From: Rhododendron vialii
Lineage: Eukaryota; Streptophyta; Magnoliopsida; Ericales; Ericaceae
Reading direction: 5' to 3'
DNA length: 64,000 nt
NCBI RefSeq assembly: GCF_030253575.1
Contig: NC_080569.1
Location: forward strand, 8,933,501-8,997,500
Below, piece by piece: positions 1-10,904 of the stretch; position 1 is the first letter of the stretch, and each line of letters opens with the position of its first letter. Position numbers and translations under genes: made by a program. The notes under the pieces were generated by a model that saw nothing but the letters and a program-made list of their open reading frames with translations, was not told the origin of the DNA and ran no database searches.

Positions 1-379
1 ATCACATGCCAGATACGCAAGCACAACTACCAAGCAAAGTACCAGCTAACAATATGTACCCAGTACATATAAGTTATGTGACTTGTGTACAATCCACATT
101 TTGTGGTTAAGGAAGAAACCAGGATTTAATGGCATTTCGCAAAAGACCTATAAACCAAATTTTAATTTCAACAGCTTGCTATCTTTTTTTTTTTGATAGG
201 CAACAGCTTGCTACCTATTGCAGGAGTATGGCTTCAGTGCATAGTGGATAAGTGATGTGGCAAGTACAAAGAAAAGGAACTGGGTACGTGTATCACATGC
301 CAGATACGCAAGCACAACTACCAAGCAAAGTACCAGCTAACAATATGTACCCAGTACATATAAGTTATGTGACTTGTGT
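1..379. repeat. Direct duplication of 88 bp (1-88 and 292-379)
   Basis: The 88 bases at the window start recur essentially identically at 292-379, offset 291 bp. The first copy touches the window edge, so the true unit may be longer. The near identity means a recent duplication. No coding potential seen. Confidence 0.9.
169..213 (-). mobile_element. Micro-retroposon scar: poly(T)-GATAGG with 13-bp TSD
   Basis: The 13-mer caacagcttgcta occurs at 169-181 and again at 201-213. Between the copies lie only 19 bases, a T run ending in gatagg. Read on the minus strand this is CCTATC followed by poly(A), the usual 3' end of plant SINEs/LINEs. Best explanation: an extremely 5'-truncated retroposition event. 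The same pattern recurs at 14060, 25553 and 60724. Confidence 0.75.
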
Positions 380-2084
380 CCTTTGAACCAACCATGCTTT
401 GTACTCCGTAGATGCCTCTAAGGGTCAATGCCTGGCACTTGCCACTAAAAATCCATAAGTTGAAGGAAAAAAAAGAAGGAAACCATTCAGAATGCTAATG
501 TTTAGATCAGTTTATGCCTTTCTCAAGCAAAAGACAATAAGATATTAGGATTAAATGACTTTCACTTGGCGATCAGCTTTAAAATTCATAGGAAGGTAAA
601 CAGCAATAAAATGAGATCACATCCAAATTTATAGTAATATAAACCCATCATATTGCCCATCACTATTCCCTTGGAAAGATCATGACTCACAATAACCCAA
701 ATACTTGCGAAAGCTCACCTTTTGCAAACAAAAAATCCTTCCAGGCTCCTAACCTTCTTGTGTCGACTCGCTACGCCTATTTGTGGCTCATTACACATGG
801 ACACGGCAGGGTTCGCAGATCGAACAGAGGGGGGATTCAATGAAGAGAGAGGGGGTCAGAGAAGAAGAAGCAGAGCAAGAGGAGAGAACCAGAGAATAAG
901 GAGATCAAACAGATGGAATTTTGTTGCGGCAAGGGGGTTCCCTCCCTCCAACGAGACCATGATGAACCAGAGACACTACATTAGATTCCTAGTTCAGTCT
1001 TGACATTAGGGCAGGTAGGGTGACGTGATCATGACAAACTGCATCAACTAAAATGGGCTCGTATAGTCTTTTGGGCTGACCACCCTCCATTCATCATGCA
1101 CCTCCACCACCACTACCATTGTTGATTGCATACCTGCCGGTGGTAAGATTTTCTTTGAACAGGAAGATTTGGGTGTCAGCCAATAACTGTGGGTCCAACC
1201 TACAAACTCAAACTAGAGACATTAGAGGAAGCTAATGATGGACACTGAATGGTATGGATGCCTTCTCATCGCGTGGGTCATCCACTCACGTCTACTTTCG
1301 GGCCAAAAAACCACTTCATGTTCTAAGGATAATTTGTCCTAATCTAAATCTTTGGCAAACCTCAGAAGCAGATTTGGATCTCAGCGTAGACGAAATCAAG
1401 AGTCAAGGAATGGAGGTGGAGAACCCTTTTTCTTATAATCAGGGAAATAGAGAACCAGCGAAACAAGGATTTGTTCTCTTTTGTTTTTATAGAGATTTAG
1501 AAATGTGAGAATTTGTGAATTTTTTTTCCTAGTCTTTTTGCTCATTGAGGGAGGCAAAACACTTTTTCCACTTAGTTATTCTAATGTTGTACATGTTGGT
1601 TCTACGTAACCTCCACATAAGCAAACTTCATCCACGTTAGCATATTTCATCAGCTGGCGGATAGGGTGACATTGACAACTGACATAGTATACGGAGGAGA
1701 TTGATATGATAAAAAATGCAAGGACGATTTTGAAACCGACTATACTTTCCCAGGACCAAAAAGTAGATAAATCATGTAGTTTTAACTTTTAACAACAACA
1801 ACAATAGAACCCATGTAGTTTTAACTTTTAACATTTTGTAAAAATTATACCTTAATAGATGTAAAACTGTATAGAAAGTCTGAAAAAGGTAATGAAAATG
1901 TAACTTTAAGGTGCTTTTTACAAACAGGAAAAATTTCACGGGATCACTTTGAATCACAAATTTACTGTATTGAGAAGGCAACATTGTGCACAAGACAATC
2001 GGCAATCCAAGAGCAGTGTAAACAAATATAATAGTATAAGCACATACAACGGAGAAACAATATTGTACCTTGAAGTACATAGGA
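380..2084. other. Intergenic, no supported gene
   Basis: Short open frames at 722-1003 and 1254-1508 have no recognisable domain or splice structure. I see no TIR element or RNA gene here. Confidence 0.5.
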
Positions 2085-2481
2085 TTACAGTTCAGGCACG
2101 CTACACAAGACAGTTGTCTGACCCTTAAAAGTTTTCACAGTAGCCTGGAAGTTGAGAGTGGGAGAACCAGAACGAGCCATATCCTTGACTTCAAAGGTAA
2201 TATAGTAGAGCCGACTATAATTACCAGCGATGTTTGCCTTGAGGACCTTCACAAACTGGTAGTTTGTACTCTACAATTTCGGAGAGAAATCAATCCAAAA
2301 TCAAGGAAAGAGGAGTTGATCAAATAGGTGAGGAAGGAAGAATAAAATGAACCAACAAAAGCTCAAGCACGCACGCACATACCTTGTTTTTGTTGTGCTC
2401 GTCAAGTGCTAACTTTGAAAATCCTCCCATCCACTCCAATATACAGGGGCTGTCCAGCGAAATTGGTCTAACAGGGAGCAT
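2085..2481 (-). CDS. Small cystatin-like (cystatin/monellin fold) protein, two exons
   Basis: Minus-strand model: exon 1 at 2481-2383 (33 codons, donor AAG|gtatgtg) and exon 2 at 2270-2085 (61 codons plus TAA, acceptor ttgtag|AGT), joined in phase 0 to give 94 aa. Residues 21-30 read FSKLALDEHN, which resembles the plant cystatin LARFAV-type helix motif, preceded by a GG pair at 19-20. Exon 2 carries the strand pattern YQFVKVLKAN then YYITFEVKD then a TFKGQTTVL strand, as in plant cystatin-like proteins. The protease-blocking QxVxG loop is not present: the equivalent stretch reads KANIAG. Inhibition of papain-type proteases is therefore doubtful. No signal peptide is seen. The start at 2481 is the first in-frame ATG after a TATA-like box; ATG 2430 is an alternative. 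Family assignment is inferred from motifs; it may be a fragment of a larger gene. Confidence 0.6.
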
Positions 2482-2521
2482 TAAAGATTCATCACGGGTA
2501 ATATCCCAACATCAAACCCCT

Positions 2522-2533
2522 GCAGGTATATAA
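2522..2533 (-). promoter_or_regulatory. TATA-like box for the cystatin-like gene
   Basis: The minus strand reads ttatatacct about 45 bases upstream of the ATG at 2481. This fits a TATA box with a very short leader. Inference from position only. Confidence 0.35.
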
Positions 2534-2539
2534 AGCAAA

Positions 2540-3330
2540 GCTATGCAATGAGTATTAAAGGGGAGAGGGAAATAGTATTAAAGAGGGGAAGGGAGAGCAA
2601 ATTTGAAGAAAAAGTATAATAACTCGGTCAAATAGAGGGCCAAGCTGACTCCCTTTGGGTAAAATAGGTTCCATACCTATCATAAGAGGGCAAAGCTTGT
2701 AGGTGGTATCTCCACCTTGTGAATCTTCTTGGGTTATGATGAAAATTAACAAAGATTAGAAGTATCTGCCAAGACATATATCAGGTATATATCATTGGTA
2801 ATGGTGGCGATACTCATCTTTAGGTTGATAACCGGCATCCGTCGTCAGGCCCTTTACATAAAAGGTTTGGTGAGAAGGTGGTACGTAATTTAATTCTTTG
2901 TTGATCATTGCATTCTAAAGTCCGAGCAGCGGGAATAGAACTACTTCGGAAATCATTGGCAGCACCCCCTAATCTATCTTATTCCTGATCTAGTGTTGGC
3001 TGGTAGAGTGGAATGGCTACCTTCAAAGAATGGCTGGCATATACATTTTATGAAAATCTTGCTTGGATGCTCCTCCTAGGATAACTAAAATCTGATAATT
3101 CAGCCTTTGGCACTTGCTTCTTTGGTTGGGTAGTAAGTAATGTGCCTAGATTTCGTTGGTTTTTCAAAGAAATTATTTGCTGACAAAAAAAAAAATAATA
3201 ATCAGACCAAATAGAATCCTTCCCGTATGTACGTACCCTGTCTCTCGAAGACCCTCTTTCTGTACTCCAGCATCTGTGTAACCCGTAACTTTACTCATCT
3301 CGGCCATTCGCTTAAACAGACGTGCGTCTC
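2540..3330. other. Intergenic, no supported gene
   Basis: Unique-looking AT-rich sequence. A minus-strand frame at 2555-2752 has no recognisable feature. An A run near 3184 could be a retroposon tail but lacks a visible target duplication. Confidence 0.4.
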
Positions 3331-3593
3331 GTTCATCATCTTCCTTCCGTTTCCTCTTCGCTCTCTTCTCCCCAAGTCGAGCTATTCGGTGTTGATGTTT
3401 CTCGCGTCTTCTTTCTTGCTCCTCCCCAGTCAATCTCGCAGAACGGACTCAACATGCTAATTTCATCGTCTTCCTTCTGTTCCCTCTTCGCTCTCTTCTC
3501 CCCAAGTCGAGCTATTCGGCGTTGATGTTTCCTACTACGTCTTTTTTCTTGCTTCTCCCCGGTCAATCTCGCAGACGGACTCAACATGCTAAT
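3330..3593 (-). repeat. Tandem duplication (~132 bp) with a basic, Lys/Arg-rich reading frame
   Basis: Two adjacent copies of about 132 bp share the block ctcttctccccaagtcgagc and the block gactcaacatgctaat. On the minus strand both copies encode a highly basic segment containing IARLGEKRAKR. One extra base in the lower-coordinate copy (cgttctgcg against cgtctgcg) shifts the frame between copies. The protein is not recognised; it could be a decayed gene fragment or a chance frame. Confidence 0.65.
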
Positions 3594-3716
3594 CAAAACG
3601 GAACGAGATTATTTATTCAGAAGCAGTAGATAAAAATAAATAATGATAGGAGTATTAAAACGGGTACGCAACAACTGCGAAACAGCGACCGGCCGCTCCG
3701 GAAGAAATAACCACAG

Positions 3717-3965
3717 TCGAAATCAACTCGATAAGATATCGGTAAGGGCTTTTTCAGAAATCACTATGTGAAATCAAATTGTTTCACCCTATGATTTCTG
3801 AAAAAGCCCTTACCGATATCCTATCGAGTTGATTTTTTACAAGAACTCTTAAAAAATTATTTTAAAAATAATGAGCGGTTTGGATCATATTGGTAGGACC
3901 CGAGGTGGACTCCATAAAAATATATGTGCAAAATATGTGTAAAAGTGTACGTGCAAGTAGCATAA
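3717..3965. mobile_element. Foldback MITE, family A (left arm truncated)
   Basis: The blocks aatcaactcgataagatatc and, inverted, gatatcctatcgagttgatt form arms of about 55 bases round a short loop. The sequence right of the arms (gagcggtttggatcatattgg through gtgcaagtagcat) matches the outer right arm of the complete copy at 44059-44423. The corresponding outer left arm is missing, so this copy is truncated. Confidence 0.8.
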
Positions 3966-4063
3966 CTGTTTAGGGCTTGAGAACAGACACAAAATACTCC
4001 CATGTATGTATTGTCGGTGCAGCGAGCCAAAATAGCAATAACTATAGCAGATTAAGCTGTTTT

Positions 4064-4330
4064 CCGGAAAAGTTTCAATTCCAACCGTCCAAAACATTTT
4101 TGAACGTTCCGTGATTCACTTCTGTAAACGAGATAGACTTATTCACCGTAGGGCCGTGAATAAGTTTTTTATAGCAAAGACGAATCGCGACCGTGACGGT
4201 TCGAAAAATCCTAAACCCCGGAAAAGTTTCATTGGAAAACCCAAAACCCAAAACCCTAAATTCTGAAAAAGTTTTATTAACATCCGACCGTCCCAAAATT
4301 TTGGATGGTCACGATTCACTTCCGTAAAAC
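4064..4330. repeat. Degenerate internal duplication (~200-bp offset)
   Basis: Segments around 4066-4130 and 4265-4330 share the order aaaagttt, ccgtcc, cgattcacttccgtaaa with moderate divergence. A third partial match begins near 4218. Probably an old tandem duplication within a repeat. Confidence 0.45.
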
Positions 4331-4339
4331 TCCTTTATG

Positions 4340-5229
4340 ATATCGTCCGTAAAGAAGTGTTTCTAAAAAAAAATAGGTCAAACCATTAAGATGTTCGCAG
4401 CCCAAAACTTAGGTATAGTTCTGTTGAGCAAAAGTTCTAGCACTTTTTGTTTTTATTCAAATTTTTTTTTCTGTTGATTATTTTTGCGTCAAACTTTTTT
4501 GGATTCTAGATAGGACGAATCGAAAAAATAAAAAAATTTCAACAGTTTCTTTAGATTGCAAAAAAAAATTCAAAACATCACACATGAGGGAAAAAAAAAA
4601 GATTTTTTTATCCCAAAAATAACACAATTTTCAGGAAGACCAACCAATATGAGTATGAGATGGAGGGAGTACTAAATACGCTCGAGATTTAACAAAAATC
4701 TTTGTTGTTAATTTCTTGAGAAATAGAGAAACTGTAGACCTAGGTTTCTATTTAACATTTGAGTTTATTTTATACTTGTACTTCAAAAAAAAAAAAAGAA
4801 AGTTGGAAGGCTTCTTCCTGTAACCACACAATCTCACATCATATAAAAAGTGACAGCCCCAGCTATGCACAAATTTTTAAAGATACATAATTGGACCTCT
4901 TATGCTTAAGTTTGTTAAGTGAAGGGATAAACAAGATACGCACGGATCGATAAATTGGACAAAAAATATTTAGCTTCTTTGATCTGTAAGCTTCGTGCTT
5001 GTTTTTTGTGAAATAAATATTTATTTACCAAAAAAAATAAAAAGAAGAAAATAAATTTTATTGAAAATGTCACGTAGAAGAGAGTGTCAAGGAGGGGAAT
5101 AAGTGGTAAGAAAAAGGCCCTACAGCTTAGGCCTAAGTCAGAGCCTAAGCTCTAATTCAAAACACGCCATGGACCGTCATTTTCCCAATATGTGTTATAT
5201 ATATGCTCATGCACTAGATCTAAACTAGA
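4340..5229. other. Very AT-rich intergenic DNA
   Basis: Long A and T runs and no supported gene. The stretch 4440-4620 resembles a decayed arm of the foldback element at 15648-15897 (shared tttgcgtcaa and ttttttggat motifs), but ends cannot be set. Confidence 0.4.
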
Positions 5230-5679
5230 TTTTGGACGTAGTTGGTCTTGCCCAAGTTCAAGATTTTGGACTAGGGCCAGCCCAAGGAATTTGGATACCC
5301 AACACTAAATTGTGGAATGTTAATTGCTTTGTCACAACTAAAGTGGTTGGTTTAAATTCTACTTGACTTGGTTTTGAAACTTGACAGTTACAATAGCATA
5401 ATTTTTTGGGAAAAAACATTTCAAAAGAAAAAGTTGCCCAAAAGGCTTGAACCCAAACACTCCACATGGAAATCAACTTACCATTGAACTAGCAAAGACA
5501 TTTGTGTTATAAAACGAACAAATAATATATATACTAATTTACAAATAATATTGGAGTGCCCCTAAAATTTAAAAATTTTTGGATGCCCGAGACCCAGGCC
5601 TCTTGGGCCTTGGACCTAGAGCGGCCCTGTTTTGGACGTAGTTGCTTTCTCTCTGGGCGGCACTCTTTTGGACGTAGTT

Positions 5680-5680
<1 letters not shown>
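5230..5680. repeat. Three identical 15-mers ttttggacgtagttg
   Basis: The 15-mer occurs at 5230-5244, 5630-5644 and 5666-5680. The first two bracket 385 bp and could be a target-site duplication around an inserted element. The third copy, 36 bp further on, suggests local tandem duplication. The enclosed DNA has no recognised domain. Confidence 0.6.

Positions 5681-5731
<51 letters not shown>
5681..5731. repeat. (CT)n microsatellite, about 25 units
   Basis: Uninterrupted CT dinucleotide run. It generates long Ser/Leu or Arg/Glu artefact frames that are not genes. Confidence 0.97.
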
Positions 5732-5733
<2 letters not shown>

Positions 5734-5798
5734 TCCTTTTGCACCTTTCCCTTCTTAAAACGAATTATTTTTCTGTTTTTTACACACGTGAATTCTCC

Positions 5799-6038
5799 CC
5801 CTCCGTCCCACAATATTGGTCCTTCGAGGACAAGCATTTAATGCATATCCCCCTATAAAATGACCCTTGATTTTCAATATTACCTTTTGAAACCTACTAA
5901 TAATGTTATTTTAAATTTTTATAAAGGACAAATTTTGGAAATCAAGACACTTTTTAGTTGAATTTTCCAAATGAACTACAGTAATATTTTGGGCATCCCA
6001 AAATGGAATAGATGATCAACATTGTGAAACAGAGGGAG
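5799..6038. mobile_element. Degenerate Stowaway-like MITE
   Basis: The left end ctccgtcccacaatattgg and the right end, ending agagggagta, resemble the Stowaway terminal repeat seen intact at 7695-7930. The interior is AT-rich and lacks coding capacity. The ends are diverged, so boundaries are approximate. Confidence 0.45.
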
Positions 6039-6040
6039 TA

Positions 6041-6699
6041 AAATATTATCCTTTCACGTCTAATTTTTTTACGCATGAAAAAAATGATAGTTGTAAATTT
6101 ATATGCAAGAGGATTAAAAGAAAGAGAATGCACAAATCAGTATTTTGTTTCATGTTATTTATGTATAGATTATGCATCTGAAGATCATATATATCCACCT
6201 TGAATGTGACTAAGGCTCTCCTATTGTTCTAAAGTTCACAAAAATACGAATTTTGAGATATGTCATTCTCTTCTGATTTATCAACTAAAAGTCCATTTAA
6301 TGGAGATAGCATGTTTAAAATCTTTAAGCTATAAAAAAACTTTTTAGGGAAAAAACCAAGCTAAGGGTGAGTTTAAATTATAACAACTGTATTTTTTTTA
6401 ATATTTTTGTTTTTTATTAAAGTTTTGTAAAAGTTTTTTAATTGATGAGTTAAATTTAAATTGTACAAAATTATTACAAAAAAATTAAAATAAAATTTGC
6501 TAAAATTAAAATGAAAAAAAAATGTAACTGTCTTTTGGTTTTTATGAAACTTTCTAATTGAAGAGCATATTATTTTGACATATTCTCTAATCTCTTTTGT
6601 CGAGATGGATACTTAATCCTTGATATTTTAAAAAAAAAAAAATCAAAAAACACCCAAAAAAAAAATACTACTTGATGCTCTATCCGAAATTCGGTTTAA
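6041..6699. other. AT-rich intergenic DNA, nothing recognised
   Basis: No open frame of note, no terminal repeats and no RNA gene seen. Confidence 0.4.
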
Positions 6700-6700
6700 G

Positions 6701-6940
6701 AGCCTGTTCCAGAACACCTTCTTAAAAAATAAGTACTTATTTCATATTTTCAAACTAAAAAATAATGTAAATAAAAAATAATTTTTTGATTTTCTTTTTG
6801 CACCGTATTAAAGATCTCAATGAGAACTTTCAAACAAAATTCATATTGCATATTTTTATATTTCAATAAGTCTATCATTTTTGAGTTTGAAATTGACTTC
6901 TTAAAAAATAAATACTTATTTCACGTTCCGGAACGGGCCT
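6701..6940. mobile_element. MITE with TIR agcctgttccagaac
   Basis: The left end agcctgttccagaac is matched by the inverted right end gttccggaacgggcct. Inside them aaaaaataagtacttattt is repeated as aaaaaataaatacttattt. About 240 bp, AT-rich and non-coding. The target duplication is not clear, so the superfamily is left open. Confidence 0.65.
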
Positions 6941-7218
6941 AAATCATCTCCAATGAGCGTACTTGCTGGGTAACAAATACAAACAATTTTATGTAGGAAA
7001 ACTTGTTCGGCACCATCATGTTGTGCTATAACACATTTTTCTACTGTACATTTCTTTGGGTCTCACCACATTGCAATACTACAAAACCATTGAATAACTA
7101 CTCTCTTGTATGAATTTCTACGTACACATGGTTTTTAAGCAACATGACAGCACTTTGAACTGGCAATTCTACGTCCGCACTCCCCTCCCTCTCTCTCTCT
7201 CTCTTTCTCTCTCTCTAG

Positions 7219-7602
7219 ATGTCCGGCGTGTGGGTATTCAACAACAAGGGCGTGGCTCGACTGATCACCAACCCGACCCGCGAGTCCTTCGAGCAGAGAG
7301 ACCCTTCACCCCACCCGGGGACTGCCACCGCACCCGGTGCACGCCCCCGGGTCCTGGTCTACCTCCCGTCCAACCATGCGATCCACTCCTACAACGACCT
7401 CCACCAGCGGCTGGCTGAGCTCGGCTGGACCCCTTACCGCAACCCTCACCGCTCGAACCACCTCCTCCAGTTCCACCGGTCAGATGACTCCTCGGACCTC
7501 ATCTCTCTCCCGAAAAGCTTCGCCGACTTCAAGCCTATCCACATGTACGATATCGTTGTGAAGAACCGCTCCTTTTTCGAGGTCCGTCAACTTCCGGCGT
7601 AA
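7219..7602 (+). CDS. FPF1-like: FPF1-like protein (flowering-promoting factor 1 family)
   Basis: Intronless 127-aa frame. It opens MSGVWVFNNKGVARLITNP and closes with a block DLISLPKSFADFKPIHMYDI followed by VVKNRSFFEVR. Both are hallmark segments of the FPF1/FLP family, which has short single-exon genes of about 110-125 codons. The variable insert at residues 27-40 (SPHPGTATAPGARP) makes it slightly longer than Arabidopsis FPF1. FPF1 family members are small proteins without a known catalytic domain; they promote flowering and affect gibberellin-linked growth in Arabidopsis and rice. The frame is much richer in G+C than its surroundings. A CT-rich leader (7187-7218) lies directly upstream of the ATG, as is common in plant 5' UTRs. 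No competing upstream in-frame ATG joins it. Confidence 0.93.
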   Translation: MSGVWVFNNKGVARLITNPTRESFEQRDPSPHPGTATAPGARPRVLVYLPSNHAIHSYNDLHQRLAELGWTPYRNPHRSNHLLQFHRSDDSSDLISLPKSFADFKPIHMYDIVVKNRSFFEVRQLPA

Positions 7603-7694
7603 TATAGTCTGGGCCCCGTCGGCGACAGCCGCGCTACCACCGTAATACGAAATGTACTGCTAATATGCGCAAGTATGTTGTATCTCGATATATA

Positions 7695-7930
7695 CTCCCT
7701 CCGTCCCATATTATTTGGACTTTTTCGATATTTGTGTCAGTTTTCAATCATTTGTATTTTCCAATATAAATCTCCAACAGTATGCAATATGGATTTTATT
7801 TGATAGTTCTCGATTAGATCTATAATACAAAGTTTTCAAAATTATAAAAAATATCATAAATTGGGAGATATAAGAGTTTAAAGAACGGCGCGAATGTCGA
7901 AAAATACCAAATATTTTGGGACGGAGGGAG
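7695..7930. mobile_element. Stowaway MITE with TA target duplication
   Basis: Terminal inverted repeats ctccctccgtcccatattat (left) and ending gggacggagggag (right) enclose 236 bp. TA dinucleotides flank it at 7693-7694 and 7931-7932, the Tc1/mariner-Stowaway signature. It lies about 90 bp downstream of the FPF1-like stop codon and may lie in or near its 3' UTR. Confidence 0.92.
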
Positions 7931-8033
7931 TAGTTCTTGCTAATTTCTTGAAGCAATGAAATAACTGAGGTTAGTTGTATGGGTAATCGAAACCACTCAT
8001 TTCCTATGAGTTACTAACTTGTTAGGATAGCAC

Positions 8034-8386
8034 CAAGGTTTTAAATAACAGTTTCAGGACACGTAACAGTAACGGTTAAGGGGTAACGGCATCGGGAGTA
8101 TCAAATGATACATAACGGAAACCGGTTGTCTCAATCGTGAATTTTGAAAATCATTTCAGAGAATTTCTTTTTTAAGTGCCAAAATCACCCATAACGGTCG
8201 AGTATCGGACGGGTATAAATGAATCAGTTTGTGAATCGGAAACCGCGGACCGATACGTAACAGGAATCGGCCGATGCGCATGCGATTTTCCCTACCATTA
8301 GTATATCGGGGTGTAACAGTATCGAAAGGCCAAAAAAGTTACGTATAGGCAATTACATTACGTAATGGCCGGTTTTTAAATCCATG
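8034..8386. mobile_element. MITE with ends caaggttttaaat / tttaaatccatg
   Basis: The left end caaggttttaaataacag pairs imperfectly with the inverted right end ccggtttttaaatccatg. The interior carries repeated atcgg and gtaacgg words. No clear target duplication. A relative with caaggttatcaat ends lies at 26218. Confidence 0.5.
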
Positions 8387-8546
8387 AAAATTTTAGTTCA
8401 AAAAAATTCAATTTTGCTCTATATAGTTCTATACCTAAGAATTGGATTTTTCTACCAAGAGCTTATCGAATATTCGATTGGATTATTTTTTTGCGTAATC
8501 GGACTTCTTCTTCTTCTTTTTTGTGGTGAAATGGAGAATAATATCA

Positions 8547-9040
8547 TTAACTAGAAGAAACGTACATAAGTCTAGGGTAAACAACCCCTTGGGCATTTGC
8601 CCTTAATTGAAAAGAAACAACAGTAGGCATATTTTCTAATAAATGAAAACCAGCATCCATTTGGAACTCCAAGTTTGCCATAAGTCTAGGATAAACAACC
8701 CCTTGGACATCTGCCCTTAATTGAAAAGAAACAATAGTAGGCATAATTTCTAATAAATGAAAAACAGCATCCATTTGGAACCCCAAGTTTGCCAATCGGT
8801 TAGCACAACCATTCCCTTCGCGGTAGCTATGCATCACCTCCGTTACTCCCAACTTCTGCAAAAGGTACCTTCAATCGTTCAATAATGCGCTAAATTGATG
8901 GGTATCATCACATGATTTAGCAAGTAATGTAACCATAACCATCGAGTCTGTCTCAATTTCAAGATTCGGGAGGCATAATCTATCCGCTGATTGAAGGCCA
9001 TCACGCAAACCCCATAGCTCTGCCGCCACTTATCTCCTAA
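8547..9040 (-). pseudogene. RNase H-like (RVT_3) retroelement-type fossil with in-frame tandem duplication
   Basis: Minus-strand translation gives AAELWGLRDGLQSADRL, then LEIETDSMVMVTLL, then, after one in-frame TGA, YLLQKLGVTEVMHSYREGN and GCANRLANLG. This is the order of the plant RNase H-like domain attached to non-LTR retrotransposons: an AELWALRDGL-type helix, an ETDS acidic motif and an HxYREGNxxAD-type motif. The internal TGA (replacing a likely Cys/Ser codon after ALLND) and a TAA just before the domain mark it as a pseudogene. The terminal 38 codons are duplicated in tandem (114-bp units at 8566-8679 and 8680-8793), keeping frame. Confidence 0.8.
8566..8793 (-). repeat. 114-bp tandem duplication, two units
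   Basis: Units at 8566-8679 and 8680-8793 differ at only a handful of positions. The period is 38 codons, so it preserves the frame of the RNase H-like fossil. Confidence 0.93.
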
Positions 9041-9653
9041 CAAAATGGTGATAAATAAAAAGGTTACGAACATCAAATAAAGGCCTATAACATAGCTCGT
9101 GAGTAAATTTACCCGTATCCAAAGGAAGATTGAACAAAATTGACCTCATATGCATCAGGAAATGGGCGTGATATTACTCTCTTATTTTGATAGAGCCGAG
9201 TTCTTGTTTTATTTTTTTCGCAATCCGATTTCCAGATAAGTTTACCTGTACTTCAACTAATACAGCAACATGTACACAGGTAACAACATTATTCAAGAAG
9301 CATAGGGTCAAGCTTTTGTCCAGTTTGAATATTTTTTGTTTCCCCATCAGTCCGCGGTTGGATGTTGTTCAATACAGTATAATTCATTTGTAAGCAAGAA
9401 TGAACCCGCGCGCGGGGTGACGCCCCGTTCCTCTTGTTAGTAATTTATTTTAATCAACGGATATCTGTAATCTTAACGTGGGGAAATTAATAAGTATTTA
9501 ATTTCATGAAGCTTGCAATATAATTGAGATAAGGAAGGGAGTGCAATTATAATTCTGTAGTGGGGTGAATTATAATTAGTGAAATAAGAAATAGAATCCT
9601 GGTGGGATTAGGTTTTCTTATTTATACTGGGAGCCTAGACTTATTACTCTTTA
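9041..9653. other. Intergenic, no supported gene
   Basis: Short frame at 9187-9393 is without recognisable features. No terminal repeats found. Confidence 0.4.
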
Positions 9654-10010
9654 GAGCATCTCCAATCCATCCAAAATAGAGGATGGATGTAACACATTGA
9701 GGGGAGATTTTGTAATTTATTCCATTTTTTCTTCACTTTTTGTACTTTTTGGGAGAATCTTTGAGGGACCCATCGTCATTTTTAGAGTTTTGGAGGAATT
9801 TTGTACTCCAAATTTACTTTTGATCATCCATTTTTAGAGGACCAAATTTACTTTTAGAGGACCAAACTCTAAAAAGGACGGTGGGTCCCTCAAAAATTCT
9901 CCCAAAAATTACAAAAAGTGAAGAAAAAAAAGAATAAATTATAAAATCTCCCCTCAATGTGTCACATCCATCCTCTATTTGGGAGAAATAGAGGTGGATT
10001 GGAGATGCTC
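9654..10010. mobile_element. Tourist/PIF-Harbinger-type MITE with TTA duplication
   Basis: Perfect 15-base terminal repeats, gagcatctccaatcc and its inverse, enclose 357 bp whose arms pair over most of their length (for example gaggatggatgt with acatccatcctc). TTA occurs immediately outside at 9651-9653 and 10011-10013, the Harbinger target preference. Confidence 0.93.
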
Positions 10011-10894
10011 TTAGGTCTCTCTATCGTAGCCCTATATATACACGTTATGCTATCTAGGTCAGATTGATGTTTTTCTATTATTCAGTAAATAGAGACAGGC
10101 TTAGAGAGAGCAAACAGATCATGAAAGAGTCCACACTCGGTTAGTGTTCTAGACGTGCGGGAAATACAGTAGAAGATCATAAGGTACGGTTGAGCAGTAT
10201 TCGTGGCATACAGCAAGGTGTGCTGTAACAAATTCAACCAACGTTCGTGACGCAGAAGTTGTGGTAAAATCATAATTCCGCCTTGTAGGGTTTTGCGGTT
10301 TTTGTTGTCTAATCTGTGCGTGTTATTACTGGATTCTGAGAATTCGTTTCCCAACACCGCTTAGGTTCTTATTTTTTACATATTGATTTCCCACTTTAAC
10401 AGGTCATTAAAAATCTAGGGAGAATTGCTCTAAAATGTAATGGAATCCACTTCGATCGGTCAAATTCTCAACCTAAAAAAAGTGTAGTGGGCGTCATCTT
10501 GACCAAAGAGAAACCACTCACTTGCTAGCTGGAGTGTATATTAACGTCGTACTGAAAAAGAAGAGATTGATGGATATAATTAATTCGAAGCCAATTCTTA
10601 GTTAGCTTTGATTCTAACGTGAGCGTATGGTTTCTAATAATGTTGAAGGGCGGTGAGTGATGCTAGCTCTCTTTTAATCACGAGATTTACCGTTGTTGGT
10701 TGTTTAACTTTTGTCTCGTAATATTCGATTTGTCTCCTCGTACTTGGTTTACTATGTTGGGTTGGGGGCTTATTTGATTCAGTCATGCATGCATGTCTAC
10801 GCTTTTTTTTCTTTTTTTGGCAATGTAGGGTGTCCCAGTACGTATCAGCTTGCGCGTATCTCAGACTAATCTACAGTCCCTCCCATTGCCGTTT
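10011..10894. other. Intergenic, no supported gene
   Basis: A minus-strand 91-codon frame at 10082-10357 has no recognisable domain. Nothing else seen. Confidence 0.4.
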
Positions 10895-10904
10895 CACCAG
10901 GTTA

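Noticed and set aside
4235-4262. aacccaaaaccctaaa run as a telomere-like repeat
   Set aside because: Too short and irregular for an interstitial telomere array.
5556-5858. Ser/Leu and Arg/Glu repeat frames on both strands
   Set aside because: Pure products of the (CT)n microsatellite.
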